From: Janibacter limosus
Lineage (GTDB): Bacteria; Actinomycetota; Actinomycetes; Actinomycetales; Dermatophilaceae
Length of the DNA: 64,000 nucleotides
Assembly: GCF_004295485.1 (NCBI RefSeq)
Contig: NZ_CP036164.1
Coordinates: forward strand, 1,922,001 to 1,986,000
Direction: 5' to 3'
How positions within the stretch are numbered: position 1 is the stretch's first letter; every line of letters starts with the position of its first letter. Both the position numbers and the translations under genes were made by a program. Below the pieces are notes generated by a model. The model made no database searches. It was given only the letters and a program-made list of their open reading frames with translations, and was not told where the DNA came from. This document shows, piece by piece, positions 29,197 to 39,401 of the stretch.

Positions 29197-29547
29197 TCAT
29201 TGCTGGCTGCTGCCCACGTCCTGGATCCAGGCACGAAGGGCGTCGGTCCCCTCGACCCGTTGCCGGAAGGCTCGGGAGAGGGCCCGCCGCCGGACGGCGA
29301 GGTCCAGACAGGCGATGTCGGGATGGAGCCATGCCCCACGACCCGGCAAGCACTTGCGTGGATCCGGCGCGGCCGTGGTCTCCCCACGGTCGTCCGTCAC
29401 CACGACGATGCGCAGCAGTGTCGACCGGCTATCCCGTCCACGACACCCGATGCAGGTCCTGATGGGACCCGCAGGAGTGGCGTCGGACTGGAGTCCAGCC
29501 CGGTCGACCTCCGACAGTCTAGCGCCTGCCGGGTCCGTCTCGGTCAC
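29197..29547 (-). CDS. ylxR: YlxR-family RNA-binding protein (DUF448)
   Basis: This 116-residue protein has the YlxR core: [10 protein letters not shown], a Pro-rich [11 protein letters not shown] strand-loop, and the basic C-terminal helix ([13 protein letters not shown]). YlxR proteins sit between nusA and infB in most Gram-positive bacteria and are implicated in RNA binding or RNase P modulation. The GTG start overlaps the nusA stop (GTGA), although the conserved core begins only at about residue 28. The Cys pair of the core is intact. Confidence 0.9.
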   Translation of the reverse strand: MTETDPAGARLSEVDRAGLQSDATPAGPIRTCIGCRGRDSRSTLLRIVVVTDDRGETTAAPDPRKCLPGRGAWLHPDIACLDLAVRRRALSRAFRQRVEGTDALRAWIQDVGSSQQ

Positions 29548-30641
29548 GCGCCCGGCTGACCGGGGACGGCGACTCCCCCGCTCGAGTCCGGTGCGGTGTC
29601 CGGGCGGATGTCGATGCGCCAGCCGGTGAGCTTGGCCGCCAGTCGGGCGTTCTGGCCCTCCTTGCCGATGGCGAGCGAGAGCTGGTAGTCAGGGACGACG
29701 ACGCGCGCGGAGCGCAGCTTGGGGTCGACGATCGTCACGGACACGACCTTGGACGGCGAGAGCGCCGCGGCGATGAACTGCTGCGGGTCCTCGGAGTAGT
29801 CGACGATGTCGATCTTCTCGTCCTGCAGGTGGCTCATCACGGCCCGGACCCGAGCGCCCATCGCACCGATGCACGCGCCCTTGGCGTTGAGGCCGGGGAT
29901 CTTGGTGTGGACGGCGATCTTGGTGCGGTGACCGGCCTCTCGGGCCAGCGCTGCGATCTCGACCGAGCCGTCGGCGATCTCGGGGACCTCCATCGCGAAG
30001 AGCTGCCGCACGAGGTTGGGGTGGGTGCGCGACAGGCCGATCTCGGGCCCACGCATGCCGCGCTTGACCGAGACGACGTAGACGCGGATCCGGTCACCGT
30101 GCTTGTAGACCTCACCCGGGACCTGCTCGGCCGAAGGGAGGAAGCCCTCGACCGTGCCGAAGTCCACCAGGACGTTGCGCGGGTTGGAGCTCTGCTGGAT
30201 CACGCCGGCGACGATGTCGCCCTCGCGCCCGCGGAAGTCGCCCATGACGGCCTCGTCCTCGAGGTCGCGCATCCGCTGGGTGATGACCTGACGGGCCGTC
30301 GCGGCGGCGACGCGACCGAAGTTGGTCGGGGTGTCGTCGAACTCCGGACCCAGCTCGCGCCGGGTGCGGGTGCGCATCAGCGGCTTGCCCTCCACATCGA
30401 GGGGCAGGTCCTCCCCTTCGTCCACCTCGACGGGGACCTCCTCCTCGACGAGGGTCTCCTCACGGGCCCACACGACGACGTGACCGTCCTTGCGGCCGAG
30501 CTCGGCGCGGGCGTTCTTGAAGGCGCCCTCGGTGCGGTGGTAGGCACCCAGCAGGGCCGCCTCGATGGCGTCGACGAGGATGTCGAAGGGGATCTCGCGC
30601 TCGCGCTCGAGGGCCTTGAGGGCGTGGATGTCGATGTCCAT
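29544..30641 (-). CDS. nusA: Transcription termination/antitermination protein NusA
   Basis: NusA binds RNA polymerase and modulates pausing, termination and antitermination. The 365-residue protein lacks the C-terminal acidic repeats of E. coli NusA, as expected outside Proteobacteria. An N-terminal polymerase-binding domain ([16 protein letters not shown]), an S1 domain, and KH1/KH2 domains ([15 protein letters not shown] and [22 protein letters not shown]) are visible in that order. It is three bases from rimP and overlaps ylxR. Confidence 0.96.
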   Translation of the reverse strand: MDIDIHALKALEREREIPFDILVDAIEAALLGAYHRTEGAFKNARAELGRKDGHVVVWAREETLVEEEVPVEVDEGEDLPLDVEGKPLMRTRTRRELGPEFDDTPTNFGRVAAATARQVITQRMRDLEDEAVMGDFRGREGDIVAGVIQQSSNPRNVLVDFGTVEGFLPSAEQVPGEVYKHGDRIRVYVVSVKRGMRGPEIGLSRTHPNLVRQLFAMEVPEIADGSVEIAALAREAGHRTKIAVHTKIPGLNAKGACIGAMGARVRAVMSHLQDEKIDIVDYSEDPQQFIAAALSPSKVVSVTIVDPKLRSARVVVPDYQLSLAIGKEGQNARLAAKLTGWRIDIRPDTAPDSSGGVAVPGQPGA

Positions 30642-30644
30642 GGG

Positions 30645-31205
30645 TCAGTCCTTGGTCTCGTCGGCGTCGGGTGCGCCATGGGGTCGGTTGAACTCCACCT
30701 GGGCGACGCCCTTGGTGATGTCGGCGAAGGGGATGTGCTCGGTGCGCGGCGCCTGCTGCTTGGTGCCCGCGATCTCGAGGTCGACCCCGTCGGCGCTCGT
30801 CGCGAGGACGCGGCCGGTCACGGACCCGTCGGCGCCCGCTCCCTGAGGTGCGACGGAGTCGCCTCGAAGGGTGAGCTCGACGAGGCGGCTGACGGCGCGG
30901 CGGAAGTGCATCGGCTCGGTGAGCGGACGGTCGGTGCCGGGGGTGCTCACCTCGAGCGTGTACGGCTGGCTGCCCAGCAGGTCGCCCTCGTCCAGCGCGT
31001 CGCTCACCAGCCGGGTGGCGTCGGCGACCTCGTCCAGCGTGAGGGCCTCGACCGGGGTGTCGCCGGCTGCGTCCTGCAGCGGTCGCTCCACGGTGATCCG
31101 GACGACGCGGCGCTTGCCTGCGGGGGTCACGGTCACTGAGGCCACGGTGAAGTCGTCACCCAACGCGCCGGACACCTGCTCGAGGATGTCGTGGTCCAAA
31201 GCCAT
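30645..31205 (-). CDS. rimP: Ribosome maturation factor RimP
   Basis: RimP assists 30S assembly. The 186-residue protein has the family core VRITVERPL near residue 35, LEVSTPGTDRPL near residue 85, and a beta-barrel C-terminus. It is first in rimP-nusA-ylxR-infB. Start ATG 31205 has a GGAAGG ribosome-binding site. Confidence 0.95.
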   Translation of the reverse strand: MALDHDILEQVSGALGDDFTVASVTVTPAGKRRVVRITVERPLQDAAGDTPVEALTLDEVADATRLVSDALDEGDLLGSQPYTLEVSTPGTDRPLTEPMHFRRAVSRLVELTLRGDSVAPQGAGADGSVTGRVLATSADGVDLEIAGTKQQAPRTEHIPFADITKGVAQVEFNRPHGAPDADETKD

Positions 31206-31243
31206 GGGAAGCCTTCCGTGTGGAGTTGCCGTTCTGGCCCGTC

Positions 31244-31249
31244 ACTCTA
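31244..31249 (-). promoter_or_regulatory. -10 box for the rimP-nusA-infB operon
   Basis: TAGAGT on the minus strand lies 38 bases upstream of the rimP ATG, giving a leader of about 30 bases with the GGAAGG site. The -35 is not clear. Confidence 0.4.
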
Positions 31250-31290
31250 GTCATGATCGAGGCGTCCTGAGACATGCGAAGATCAACGGC

Positions 31291-32142
31291 GTGCCCGCCC
31301 GACCCAGCCGCCGCCACCTGCTCGCTGCAGCCCTGACGCTCTCCGCGTCGACGCTGGCGGGCTGCGGGGTGCGGCTCGAGGACGACGCGCCGGACATCCC
31401 CTTCGTCCCCAAGCGGGAGCCGATCCCCGGCGAGTCGGCCCTGCTCGCCGTCCTGGGCGCCCTCGAGAGCGGCGATGCCCAGCACTCCTCGCAGCGCGCC
31501 GACCTGCTGCGCACCGCCTTGCGCGGGGCCCAGGTCCCCGACGCGGTCCTCGCGGGTGCCACCGCGCCGACGTCACCGGCCGAGGTGGCTGCAGCCTTCG
31601 AGGCGTCGGTCCGCGAGTGCGGCCCCGGGCTGCTGCGCCTCGTCGGGCAGCTCACCGCCACCGAGCGCATCGTCTCCCCCGTCGGCGCCAAGGCCGCCCT
31701 GTGGACCCCTCCCGGCACGGGCGCTTGGTCCGCCGGTGCGGTCGCCACCACCGCCCTCGACGCCACCCGGGCGACGATGTACGCCCTCGAGGTCGTGGCC
31801 GGCCAGACCACCGGCGCGGTCGCCAAGGCCGCGCTCACCGCCAGCCAGGAGCTGGCGGCCCTGAGCATCCGCCAGACGACGGCCGCGGGCGACGCCGTAC
31901 AGCCGCTCCCCCTCGGCTACGTGCGGCCCGAGGACGTCACCGGCGCCGCCGGGCGTGAGTGGGTGGTCGGCAGCTTCATCCGGCTGCAGGCCGCCTACGC
32001 GGGCTGTTTCGGTCGGCTGGACAGCGACCGTGACGCCGCCCTCGAGGTCACGCACTGGATGGCCACCGCCGAGCAGGTCTCACGCTCGCACTTCCCCCAG
32101 ACCCTCCCCACGCTGTACGGGGACGGCAAGCACCAGCCGTGA
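31291..32142 (+). CDS. DUF4439-type lipoprotein with twin-arginine-like signal
   Basis: The 283-residue protein starts with a signal containing an RR pair and a lipobox (RRHLLAAALTLSASTLAGC), so it is probably exported by Tat or Sec and lipid-anchored. The C-terminal helical part (from about residue 145, TTALDATRATMYALEVVAG and onward) resembles the ferritin-like DUF4439 domain. A similar gene lies beside rimP in mycobacteria. Start is GTG 31291. Its last bases overlap the start of the kinase gene (GTGA), so both are translated together. No metal ligand set is obvious; function unknown. Confidence 0.75.
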   Translation: MPARPSRRHLLAAALTLSASTLAGCGVRLEDDAPDIPFVPKREPIPGESALLAVLGALESGDAQHSSQRADLLRTALRGAQVPDAVLAGATAPTSPAEVAAAFEASVRECGPGLLRLVGQLTATERIVSPVGAKAALWTPPGTGAWSAGAVATTALDATRATMYALEVVAGQTTGAVAKAALTASQELAALSIRQTTAAGDAVQPLPLGYVRPEDVTGAAGREWVVGSFIRLQAAYAGCFGRLDSDRDAALEVTHWMATAEQVSRSHFPQTLPTLYGDGKHQP

Positions 32143-33038
32143 GGGTCGAGGACGCCGCGGCCCTCGTGCCCGCCGGCTTCGTCGCGCGCCTCTCGTCACT
32201 ACCTGCCGAAGGGGGCCCGGCCGGCAGTGACTGGGTCGCTGCCCTGCCCCACCTGCTCGTCGACGTGCTCGAGGCGTGGGAGCTGACGGTCGACGGCGAG
32301 GCGATGACCGGGCAGTGCGCGCTCGTGCTGCCCGTCCGCGGGCCGGAGGGATCGGCCGCGCTCAAGCTCGGCTGGCCCCACCACGAGGCCGACGGCGAGC
32401 ACCTGGCCCTGCGCGCCTGGGACGGTCGCGGCGCCGTGCGACTGCTGCGGGCCGACCCACGCCGCTCGGTGCTGCTGCTGGAGCGGCTGACCACGCAGGA
32501 CCTCACGGACCAGTGGGACGAGGAGTCCGTCGCGGTCGTCGCGGGCCTCTACGCGGACCTGCACGTCACTCCCCTGCCGCAGGTGCCGGCGCTCGTGCCG
32601 TGGGTCGAGGAGATCCTGGCGCGTCCTGCCGTCGCGGGGCTGCCCCGCAGGTTCGTGGAGCAGGCGAGGGGCTCCCTTCGCTCGCTGGGGTCGCTCGGTG
32701 GCGAGCGGCTGCTGCACGGTGACCTGCACTACGGCAACGTCCTGTCCGACGGCACCGACTGGGTCGCGATCGACCCCAAGCCGGTCACCGGCCACCCCGC
32801 CTGGGAGGTCGCGCCCCTGCTGACCAACCGGGTCGAGGAGATGGGCACCGGCGCCTCGCTGCGCTGGTCGGTGCGCCGGCGGGTCGAGGTGGTCTGCGAC
32901 GTCGCCGGCCTGGACGACGAGGCCGTGCGGTCGGTGAGCGCGCTGCGCGAGGTGGTCAACGCGGTCTGGGCCACCGAGGACGGCGACGCCGAGCGGGTCT
33001 CGCAGGCGATCGCGTTGATCAAGGCGCTCGGTGACTGA
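32139..33038 (+). CDS. Aminoglycoside/hydroxyurea phosphotransferase-like kinase
   Basis: This 299-residue protein has the eukaryotic-like kinase fold of the APH(6)/hydroxyurea kinase family: substrate lobe with LPVRGPEGSAALKLGWP, brackets ALRAWDG and AVRLL, catalytic loop LLHGDLHYGNVL near residue 192 and the metal-binding WVAIDPKPVTG. Known members phosphorylate streptomycin or hydroxyurea, but many chromosomal members have unknown substrates, so resistance should not be assumed. GTG start overlaps the lipoprotein stop. It ends facing the DUF559 gene with a repeat element between. Confidence 0.82.
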   Translation: MRVEDAAALVPAGFVARLSSLPAEGGPAGSDWVAALPHLLVDVLEAWELTVDGEAMTGQCALVLPVRGPEGSAALKLGWPHHEADGEHLALRAWDGRGAVRLLRADPRRSVLLLERLTTQDLTDQWDEESVAVVAGLYADLHVTPLPQVPALVPWVEEILARPAVAGLPRRFVEQARGSLRSLGSLGGERLLHGDLHYGNVLSDGTDWVAIDPKPVTGHPAWEVAPLLTNRVEEMGTGASLRWSVRRRVEVVCDVAGLDDEAVRSVSALREVVNAVWATEDGDAERVSQAIALIKALGD

Positions 33039-33084
33039 GTCGACGCGTGGCTGGCTGCCCCGGCTGCCCCCCTTCGAGCCCGGC

Positions 33085-33158
33085 GGCGTTGTCGTCAGTC
33101 GGTGGCGTTGTCGTCACTCGGTTGCCCGCAGGAGGGGGGCCAGGTGCCCACAACGACG
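33085..33158. repeat. Palindrome-related repeat, copy A, with 19-bp tandem duplication
   Basis: Bases 33085-33103 and 33104-33122 are tandem copies differing at one position (GGCGTTGTCGTCAGTCGGT type). The rest shares CAGGTG, CCACAACGACG with copy B at 34153-34214. It fills the gap between two convergent genes and abuts the DUF559 stop. Confidence 0.65.
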
Positions 33159-34091
33159 TCAGGCCGCCGCTCGGGTCGCGCCCCGAAGAACCTTGTTCTG
33201 CACAACCTGGGGATCGTCGAGATCGGCCCACGTCAGCCTCACGATCGTGTACCCCAGCTCGCGCAACCGGTCCTCCCGCAGCTTTTCGTCCCACAGCGCC
33301 TGCGGCGTGTCGTACTTGAGGCGTCCGTCGACCTCGATGACGAGCTTGATGTCCGCGTAGAGGAAGTCGACCCTCGCCACGAACTCTCCGCGCTCGTCGA
33401 GGATCTCCACCTGGGGCTCCGGCATCCGGAAGCCGAGGGTCTTCAGCGCCCACCGGGTGCGTGACTCGGCCGCAGACTCGGCCCGGGAGTCGGTGAGAGC
33501 CACCATGCTGGCCGGCTCACGTGACCACCGCTGCGGACGAAGGGAGGCCATTGCCGCCTGCAGGTCCTGCGGGGTGAGCAGCCCCCGGTGCAACGCGTCG
33601 TCCGCGCTCACGAGCCCGGCCTCGGCGCCGAAGAGGGCGGCCACCTGCACGCAGGCCACCGCCGGCAGGACGGTGAGGACGTCGAGGTGCTTCGACGTCA
33701 GTGCCTCAGCCAGGGGTCGGTGGCTCGCGAGGCCCGCGTCGGTGCGGCCGCGTCCCTGACCGATGCGCGCCACGTGCACGCGGTCGTCGACGCCGTGCAC
33801 CTCGATGCCGCGGACCGCGAGGGCGCTGTGGTGGGTGAGGACCAGAGGTGGCGTGCTGCCGAGTGCGCCGGCCACGGCCAGCGCCCGCAGCTCGTGGCGT
33901 TCCCACGGCTTGGACTCCGTCCAGAGACTCCCCTCCACGAGGGCATTGCGACGGACCCGCACGACGTCACCGGCGCCCACGGCGCGCTCGACGTCGCGAC
34001 GGCCGGCTCCGCGCCGGAGCAGCTCGGACCCGGTGGTGACGCCGCGGCCTGCGTCCAGAGCGGCACGGATGACGGGGTGCATGCCCGCCAT
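33159..34091 (-). CDS. DUF559 nuclease-like protein with AbiEi-like N-terminus
   Basis: The 310-residue protein has an N-terminal part like AbiEi/abortive-infection antitoxin regulators (GVTTGSELLRRGAGRRDVERAV; VRVRRNALVEGS, a winged-helix pattern) and a C-terminal Vsr-like DUF559 domain with a PD-(D/E)XK-type core (FVARVDFLYADIKLVIEVDG, then REDRLRELGYTIVRLTW). Such proteins are common and often multi-copy in actinobacteria; the role is unknown, possibly defence or DNA repair. Start is ATG 34091 or 34082. It is bracketed by related repeats at both ends, about 1 kb apart in the same orientation, suggesting it moves or was inserted as a unit. Confidence 0.75.
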   Translation of the reverse strand: MAGMHPVIRAALDAGRGVTTGSELLRRGAGRRDVERAVGAGDVVRVRRNALVEGSLWTESKPWERHELRALAVAGALGSTPPLVLTHHSALAVRGIEVHGVDDRVHVARIGQGRGRTDAGLASHRPLAEALTSKHLDVLTVLPAVACVQVAALFGAEAGLVSADDALHRGLLTPQDLQAAMASLRPQRWSREPASMVALTDSRAESAAESRTRWALKTLGFRMPEPQVEILDERGEFVARVDFLYADIKLVIEVDGRLKYDTPQALWDEKLREDRLRELGYTIVRLTWADLDDPQVVQNKVLRGATRAAA

Positions 34092-34152
34092 CGTCGTCGC
34101 TACGGCTCAGGAGCGGCCCGAGTTCTCCACAGGGCGCGAAGGGGGCGGAGCC

Positions 34153-34214
34153 TGTCGTCGATAGCGGCGGTTGGCTGCTCGTCTCGGGGCAACCAGGTGA
34201 CCACAACGACGACA
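34153..34214. repeat. Palindromic repeat, copy B
   Basis: Outer arms TGTCGTCG/CGACGACA (34153-34160 and 34207-34214) and inner arms GGTTG/CAACC (34169-34173 and 34190-34194) give a two-tier stem-loop. About 38 of 43 bases of its core match copy C at 54116-54189. It lies in the gap between two divergent genes. Confidence 0.75.
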
Positions 34215-34275
34215 AGCGCCCACAACGCTGCCGGGCACCCCCCTTCGTCCTTGGTGCAGGTGAGAGCGTGGGGGC

Positions 34276-36242
<1,967 letters not shown>

Positions 36243-36255
<13 letters not shown>

Positions 36256-37265
36256 TCACCCGGGCACTCCGTGCGCCCGTCGCCGTAGGTGGCGAAGCGC
36301 GGGGTGTCGCGCGGGTGCACCGGCGAGCGGCTGTCCCAGCCCCAGCCACCGAACTCGGTGCGCTGGTAGTCCTCGAAGGCCTGGACGATCTCGGCCTGCG
36401 TGTTCATGACGAAGGGGCCGTGGGCCGCCACCGGCTCGCCGAGGTCGACGCCCTGCAGGACGAGGACGACCGACGGCTGGTCGCCGGCGGTGACCGTCGG
36501 CGCCGCACCGGCGACCGGGGCCCAGCCGGCTCCCGAGGCAACGGACGTCCCGTCGATGTGGACACCGTCCTCGCCGTGCACGTAGAGCAGCCGCTGCGTC
36601 TCGCCCCGCCGGGTGGCAGGCAGCGTGATCGAGGCGCCGGGCTCGAGGTCGACGAGCCAGACTGCGACATCGGAGGCCGGGTCCGCCGCCCAGGAGGCCA
36701 CGGGCGGGTCCAACGGGGCGAGGTCCTCGTAGGCACCGGAGACAACCGTCACGCGGGCTCCGTCGCGCTCGATCACCGGGATGTCCTCGTGCCAGAGCAT
36801 CCTGAACTCCGGGTCAACGCCCTTGCTGCGGGCCGGGAGGTTGAGCCAGATCTGGTAGAGCTCGAAGGGGTTGTCGACGTCCTGCTCGAGCAGCGGAAAC
36901 ATCTCGGAGTGGCTCACGCCGTGACCGGCGGTCACCCACTGCACATCGCCGCCGCCGAAGCGGGCCGTCGCGCCCGTGGAGTCGGCGTGGTCGACGACGC
37001 CGCGACGCACGAGCGTGATCGTCTCGAAGCCTCGGTGCGGGTGCGCGGGGAAGCCCGGGACCTGCTCACCGTGGTACATGCTCCAGCCCGACGGGTTGCC
37101 GAAGTCCTGTCCGATCGGACGGTCCGAGATGTCCTGCGCCGGGCCCAGGTCGGCGTTGCCGCGCGGGTAGGCGTCGAGGTGGTGCACCGCGAAGAGGAAG
37201 GGGCCGACACCACGCCACGGGTGGCCGATCTCGATGACGCTGCCGGTGGACGTGCTGACGCTCAT
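36243..37265 (-). CDS. Pirin-family cupin protein
   Basis: This 340-residue protein has two cupin-like halves and pirin hallmarks: HPHRGFETIT with metal-binding histidines near residue 64 and HGVSHSEMFPLL near residue 105, which supplies the remaining His/Glu ligands. Pirins act as quercetinases or redox-dependent regulators; the substrate here is unknown. Start ATG 37265 has an AGGAG site. The 3' end overlaps the DUF255 gene by 13 bases on the opposite strand, so the two mRNAs are complementary at their ends. Confidence 0.9.
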
Positions 37266-37334
37266 GTGCGCTCCTGACGTGTGCGAGTGGTCTGACCCGG
37301 TCAACGCCGGGGAGGCCGCGGATATTGCCCGGAC

Positions 37335-38000
37335 TCACTGCCCAGGGACGACGACCCCGTGCTCGTAGGCGAAGACGACCGCCTGGGCCCGGTCGCGCAG
37401 GGCCAGCTTGGTGAGCATCCGCGACACGTGCGTCTTGACCGTCTGCTCGGCGAGGAAGAGCTGACCGGCGATCTCGGCGTTGGACAACCCGGCCGCGACG
37501 AGCCCCAGGACCTCGTGCTCGCGGGCCGTCAGCTGCTCGAGCCGGGGCGAGCGGCGGGGCACCGTGCCGCGACGTCGGGTGGACTCCTCGATGAGTCGCC
37601 GGGTGATGCTCGGCGCCAACAGCTGGTCCCCGGCCGCGACGACCCGCACCGCGCGCACCAGCTCCTCGGCGGGCGCGTCCTTGAGCATGAATCCGCTCGC
37701 CCCCAGACGCAGCGCCTCGTAGACGTAGTCGTCGATGTCGAAGGTCGTGAGCATGAGGACCCGCGGACGTGTGGGGCTCGGCGAGGACAGGATCGTCGCA
37801 GCGGCCTCGAGCCCGTTGACCTCCGGCATGCGCACGTCCATGAGGACGACGTCAGGTGCCAGTCGGGCGACCTCGCGGACACCGAGTGCCCCGTCCGCGG
37901 CTTCGCCGACGACACTGATGTCCGGCTGGGCGTCGAGCAGCGCGCCGAAGCCCTGCCGCACCATCGCCTGGTCGTCGACGATGACCACCGAGATCGTCAT
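37335..38000 (-). CDS. NarL/LuxR-family response regulator
   Basis: The 221-residue regulator has a receiver domain (SVVIVDDQAMVRQGF, phosphorylation Asp in VVLMDVRMPEV near residue 55, Lys in MLKDAP) and a C-terminal LuxR helix-turn-helix (LTAREHEVLGLVAAGLSNAEIA, TVKTHVSRMLTKL). It begins four bases after the histidine-kinase stop and forms a two-component system with it. Targets are not evident. Start ATG 38000 has GGGAGAG upstream. Confidence 0.94.
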   Translation of the reverse strand: MTISVVIVDDQAMVRQGFGALLDAQPDISVVGEAADGALGVREVARLAPDVVLMDVRMPEVNGLEAAATILSSPSPTRPRVLMLTTFDIDDYVYEALRLGASGFMLKDAPAEELVRAVRVVAAGDQLLAPSITRRLIEESTRRRGTVPRRSPRLEQLTAREHEVLGLVAAGLSNAEIAGQLFLAEQTVKTHVSRMLTKLALRDRAQAVVFAYEHGVVVPGQ

Positions 38001-38004
38001 GCGT

Positions 38005-39237
38005 CTACTCTCCCAGCCGCGGTCGGTCGGTGAGCGGCACACTCGCGGTCACCGCGAAACCACCCTCGGCGGTCGGCCCGGCGGTGAGGGTCCCGCCGAC
38101 GGCCTCCACCCGGGTGCGCATGCCCGGGATGCCATTGCCTCCACCCCGCTCCCGGCTGCCCGCCGAGGACGAAGGGGAGGTCGCCACCGTGAGCAGGGCA
38201 CCCGCGGGAGCGTCAGCCGGGTGGACGCGCACGAGGTCGACCCGGACGCTCGCGCCCGGCGAGTGCCGGCTGGCGTTGGCGAGCGACTCCTGGAGCACCC
38301 GGTGCAGGACGAGCCCGGTGCCGGGCGGGCAGTCCTCGTGGGGCAGGCCGAGGTGCCACGAGAGATCCATGCCAGCGGAGCGGGAGGACTCGAGCAGAGC
38401 GGGCAGTTCGGCGAGCGTCGGCTGAGGGGCCGTCTGCACGGGCGCCCCCTCCTCGCGGAGCACCCCGAGCACGCCGCGGACCTCCTGCAGCGCGGCCCGC
38501 GCCGACTCCTCGATGGCGACGAACTCTCCCTTCGCCTCAGGGGTGAGGTCGGCAACGCGATAGGGGGCGGTCTGCGCCTGCACGACGACCATCGACATGT
38601 GGTGGGCCACGACGTCGTGGAGCTCTCGGGCGATGCGGCTGCGCTCCTCGACGACGGCTCGACGGGCGCGCTCGACCTCGGTCTCCTCCTCCTGCACCGC
38701 AAGCGCTCGGCGGGAGAGGACGAGCCAGCGGGTGAGCAGACCGAAGGCCACGATGATCGCGGCGCCGAGCGCCCACGGCTTCATGCCGTCGGGCATCGCG
38801 GCGAGGAAGAGCAGGACCGAGCCCGCGAGGACCGCGGCGACCAGGCGCAGCTGCGCGTACATCGCGGCGACGAGGATCGCGGCGAGCAGGATGAGGAAGT
38901 GCACGACCGGCCACGGCATCGGCGCGTCCGCCAGGCGAGGCAACGGGATCCACACGAGGGCTCCGACCGCGCTCACCACCCACGCGACGAAGGGGGCCCG
39001 CCGCATGATGAGCAGCGGCGCCACCGACATCGCCGCGAGGAGCGGCATGACCGAGGCGGTGACGGCATGGCTCTGCGAGATCGTCGACCAGCCGATGATG
39101 AACATCAGGACGGCGAGCAGGGTCGCCGCGACGTCGGGGTGTGCCCTCGTTCCCCGCGTCAGCCATCGGGCCCCCCGACCGCTCTGCCGCAGGGCTCGAC
39201 CCATCCGCTGACGGGCGGGTCTCGGGTTGTCGGGCAT
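38005..39237 (-). CDS. NarL-type sensor histidine kinase
   Basis: The 410-residue kinase has about five or six transmembrane segments in its first 170 residues, then a HisKA_3 dimerisation helix with phosphoacceptor His in RIARELHDVVAHH near residue 215 and an HATPase domain (N-box QESLANASRHS, G2 box GGGNGIPGMRTRVEAVGG). The G1 position lacks the usual DxG and reads TVATSPSSSAG, a variant common in actinobacterial members. No sensor domain outside the membrane is visible, so the signal is probably sensed in the membrane. Start ATG 39237 is chosen; an upstream ATG would add a short basic tail. Confidence 0.9.
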   Translation of the reverse strand: MPDNPRPARQRMGRALRQSGRGARWLTRGTRAHPDVAATLLAVLMFIIGWSTISQSHAVTASVMPLLAAMSVAPLLIMRRAPFVAWVVSAVGALVWIPLPRLADAPMPWPVVHFLILLAAILVAAMYAQLRLVAAVLAGSVLLFLAAMPDGMKPWALGAAIIVAFGLLTRWLVLSRRALAVQEEETEVERARRAVVEERSRIARELHDVVAHHMSMVVVQAQTAPYRVADLTPEAKGEFVAIEESARAALQEVRGVLGVLREEGAPVQTAPQPTLAELPALLESSRSAGMDLSWHLGLPHEDCPPGTGLVLHRVLQESLANASRHSPGASVRVDLVRVHPADAPAGALLTVATSPSSSAGSRERGGGNGIPGMRTRVEAVGGTLTAGPTAEGGFAVTASVPLTDRPRLGE

Positions 39238-39401
39238 GGGACTCAGGCTACGGACCGGCAGGGGCCTCGTCGTCATACTCCGGAGCCATCCGAGGTCACC
39301 CTGAGGTAGCACCTCGGTGGTGGGGCGACCCCTGACGGCCACCTCAGGAGCGCTCTGGCGGGTGATGTGGCACGCGGTGGCCGACGGCGAGCTTCGGTCC
39401 C

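Noticed and set aside
29107..29559. Plus-strand frames opposite ylxR
   Set aside because: No family signal or start context; ylxR is clear on the minus strand between nusA and infB.
32139..33038. Dedicated streptomycin-resistance gene
   Set aside because: Only the kinase family is evident; no mobile context or aminoglycoside cluster supports a resistance role.
33159..34091. DUF559 protein as a toxin-antitoxin antitoxin
   Set aside because: No AbiEii-type nucleotidyltransferase toxin gene is adjacent, so a toxin-antitoxin pair cannot be claimed.
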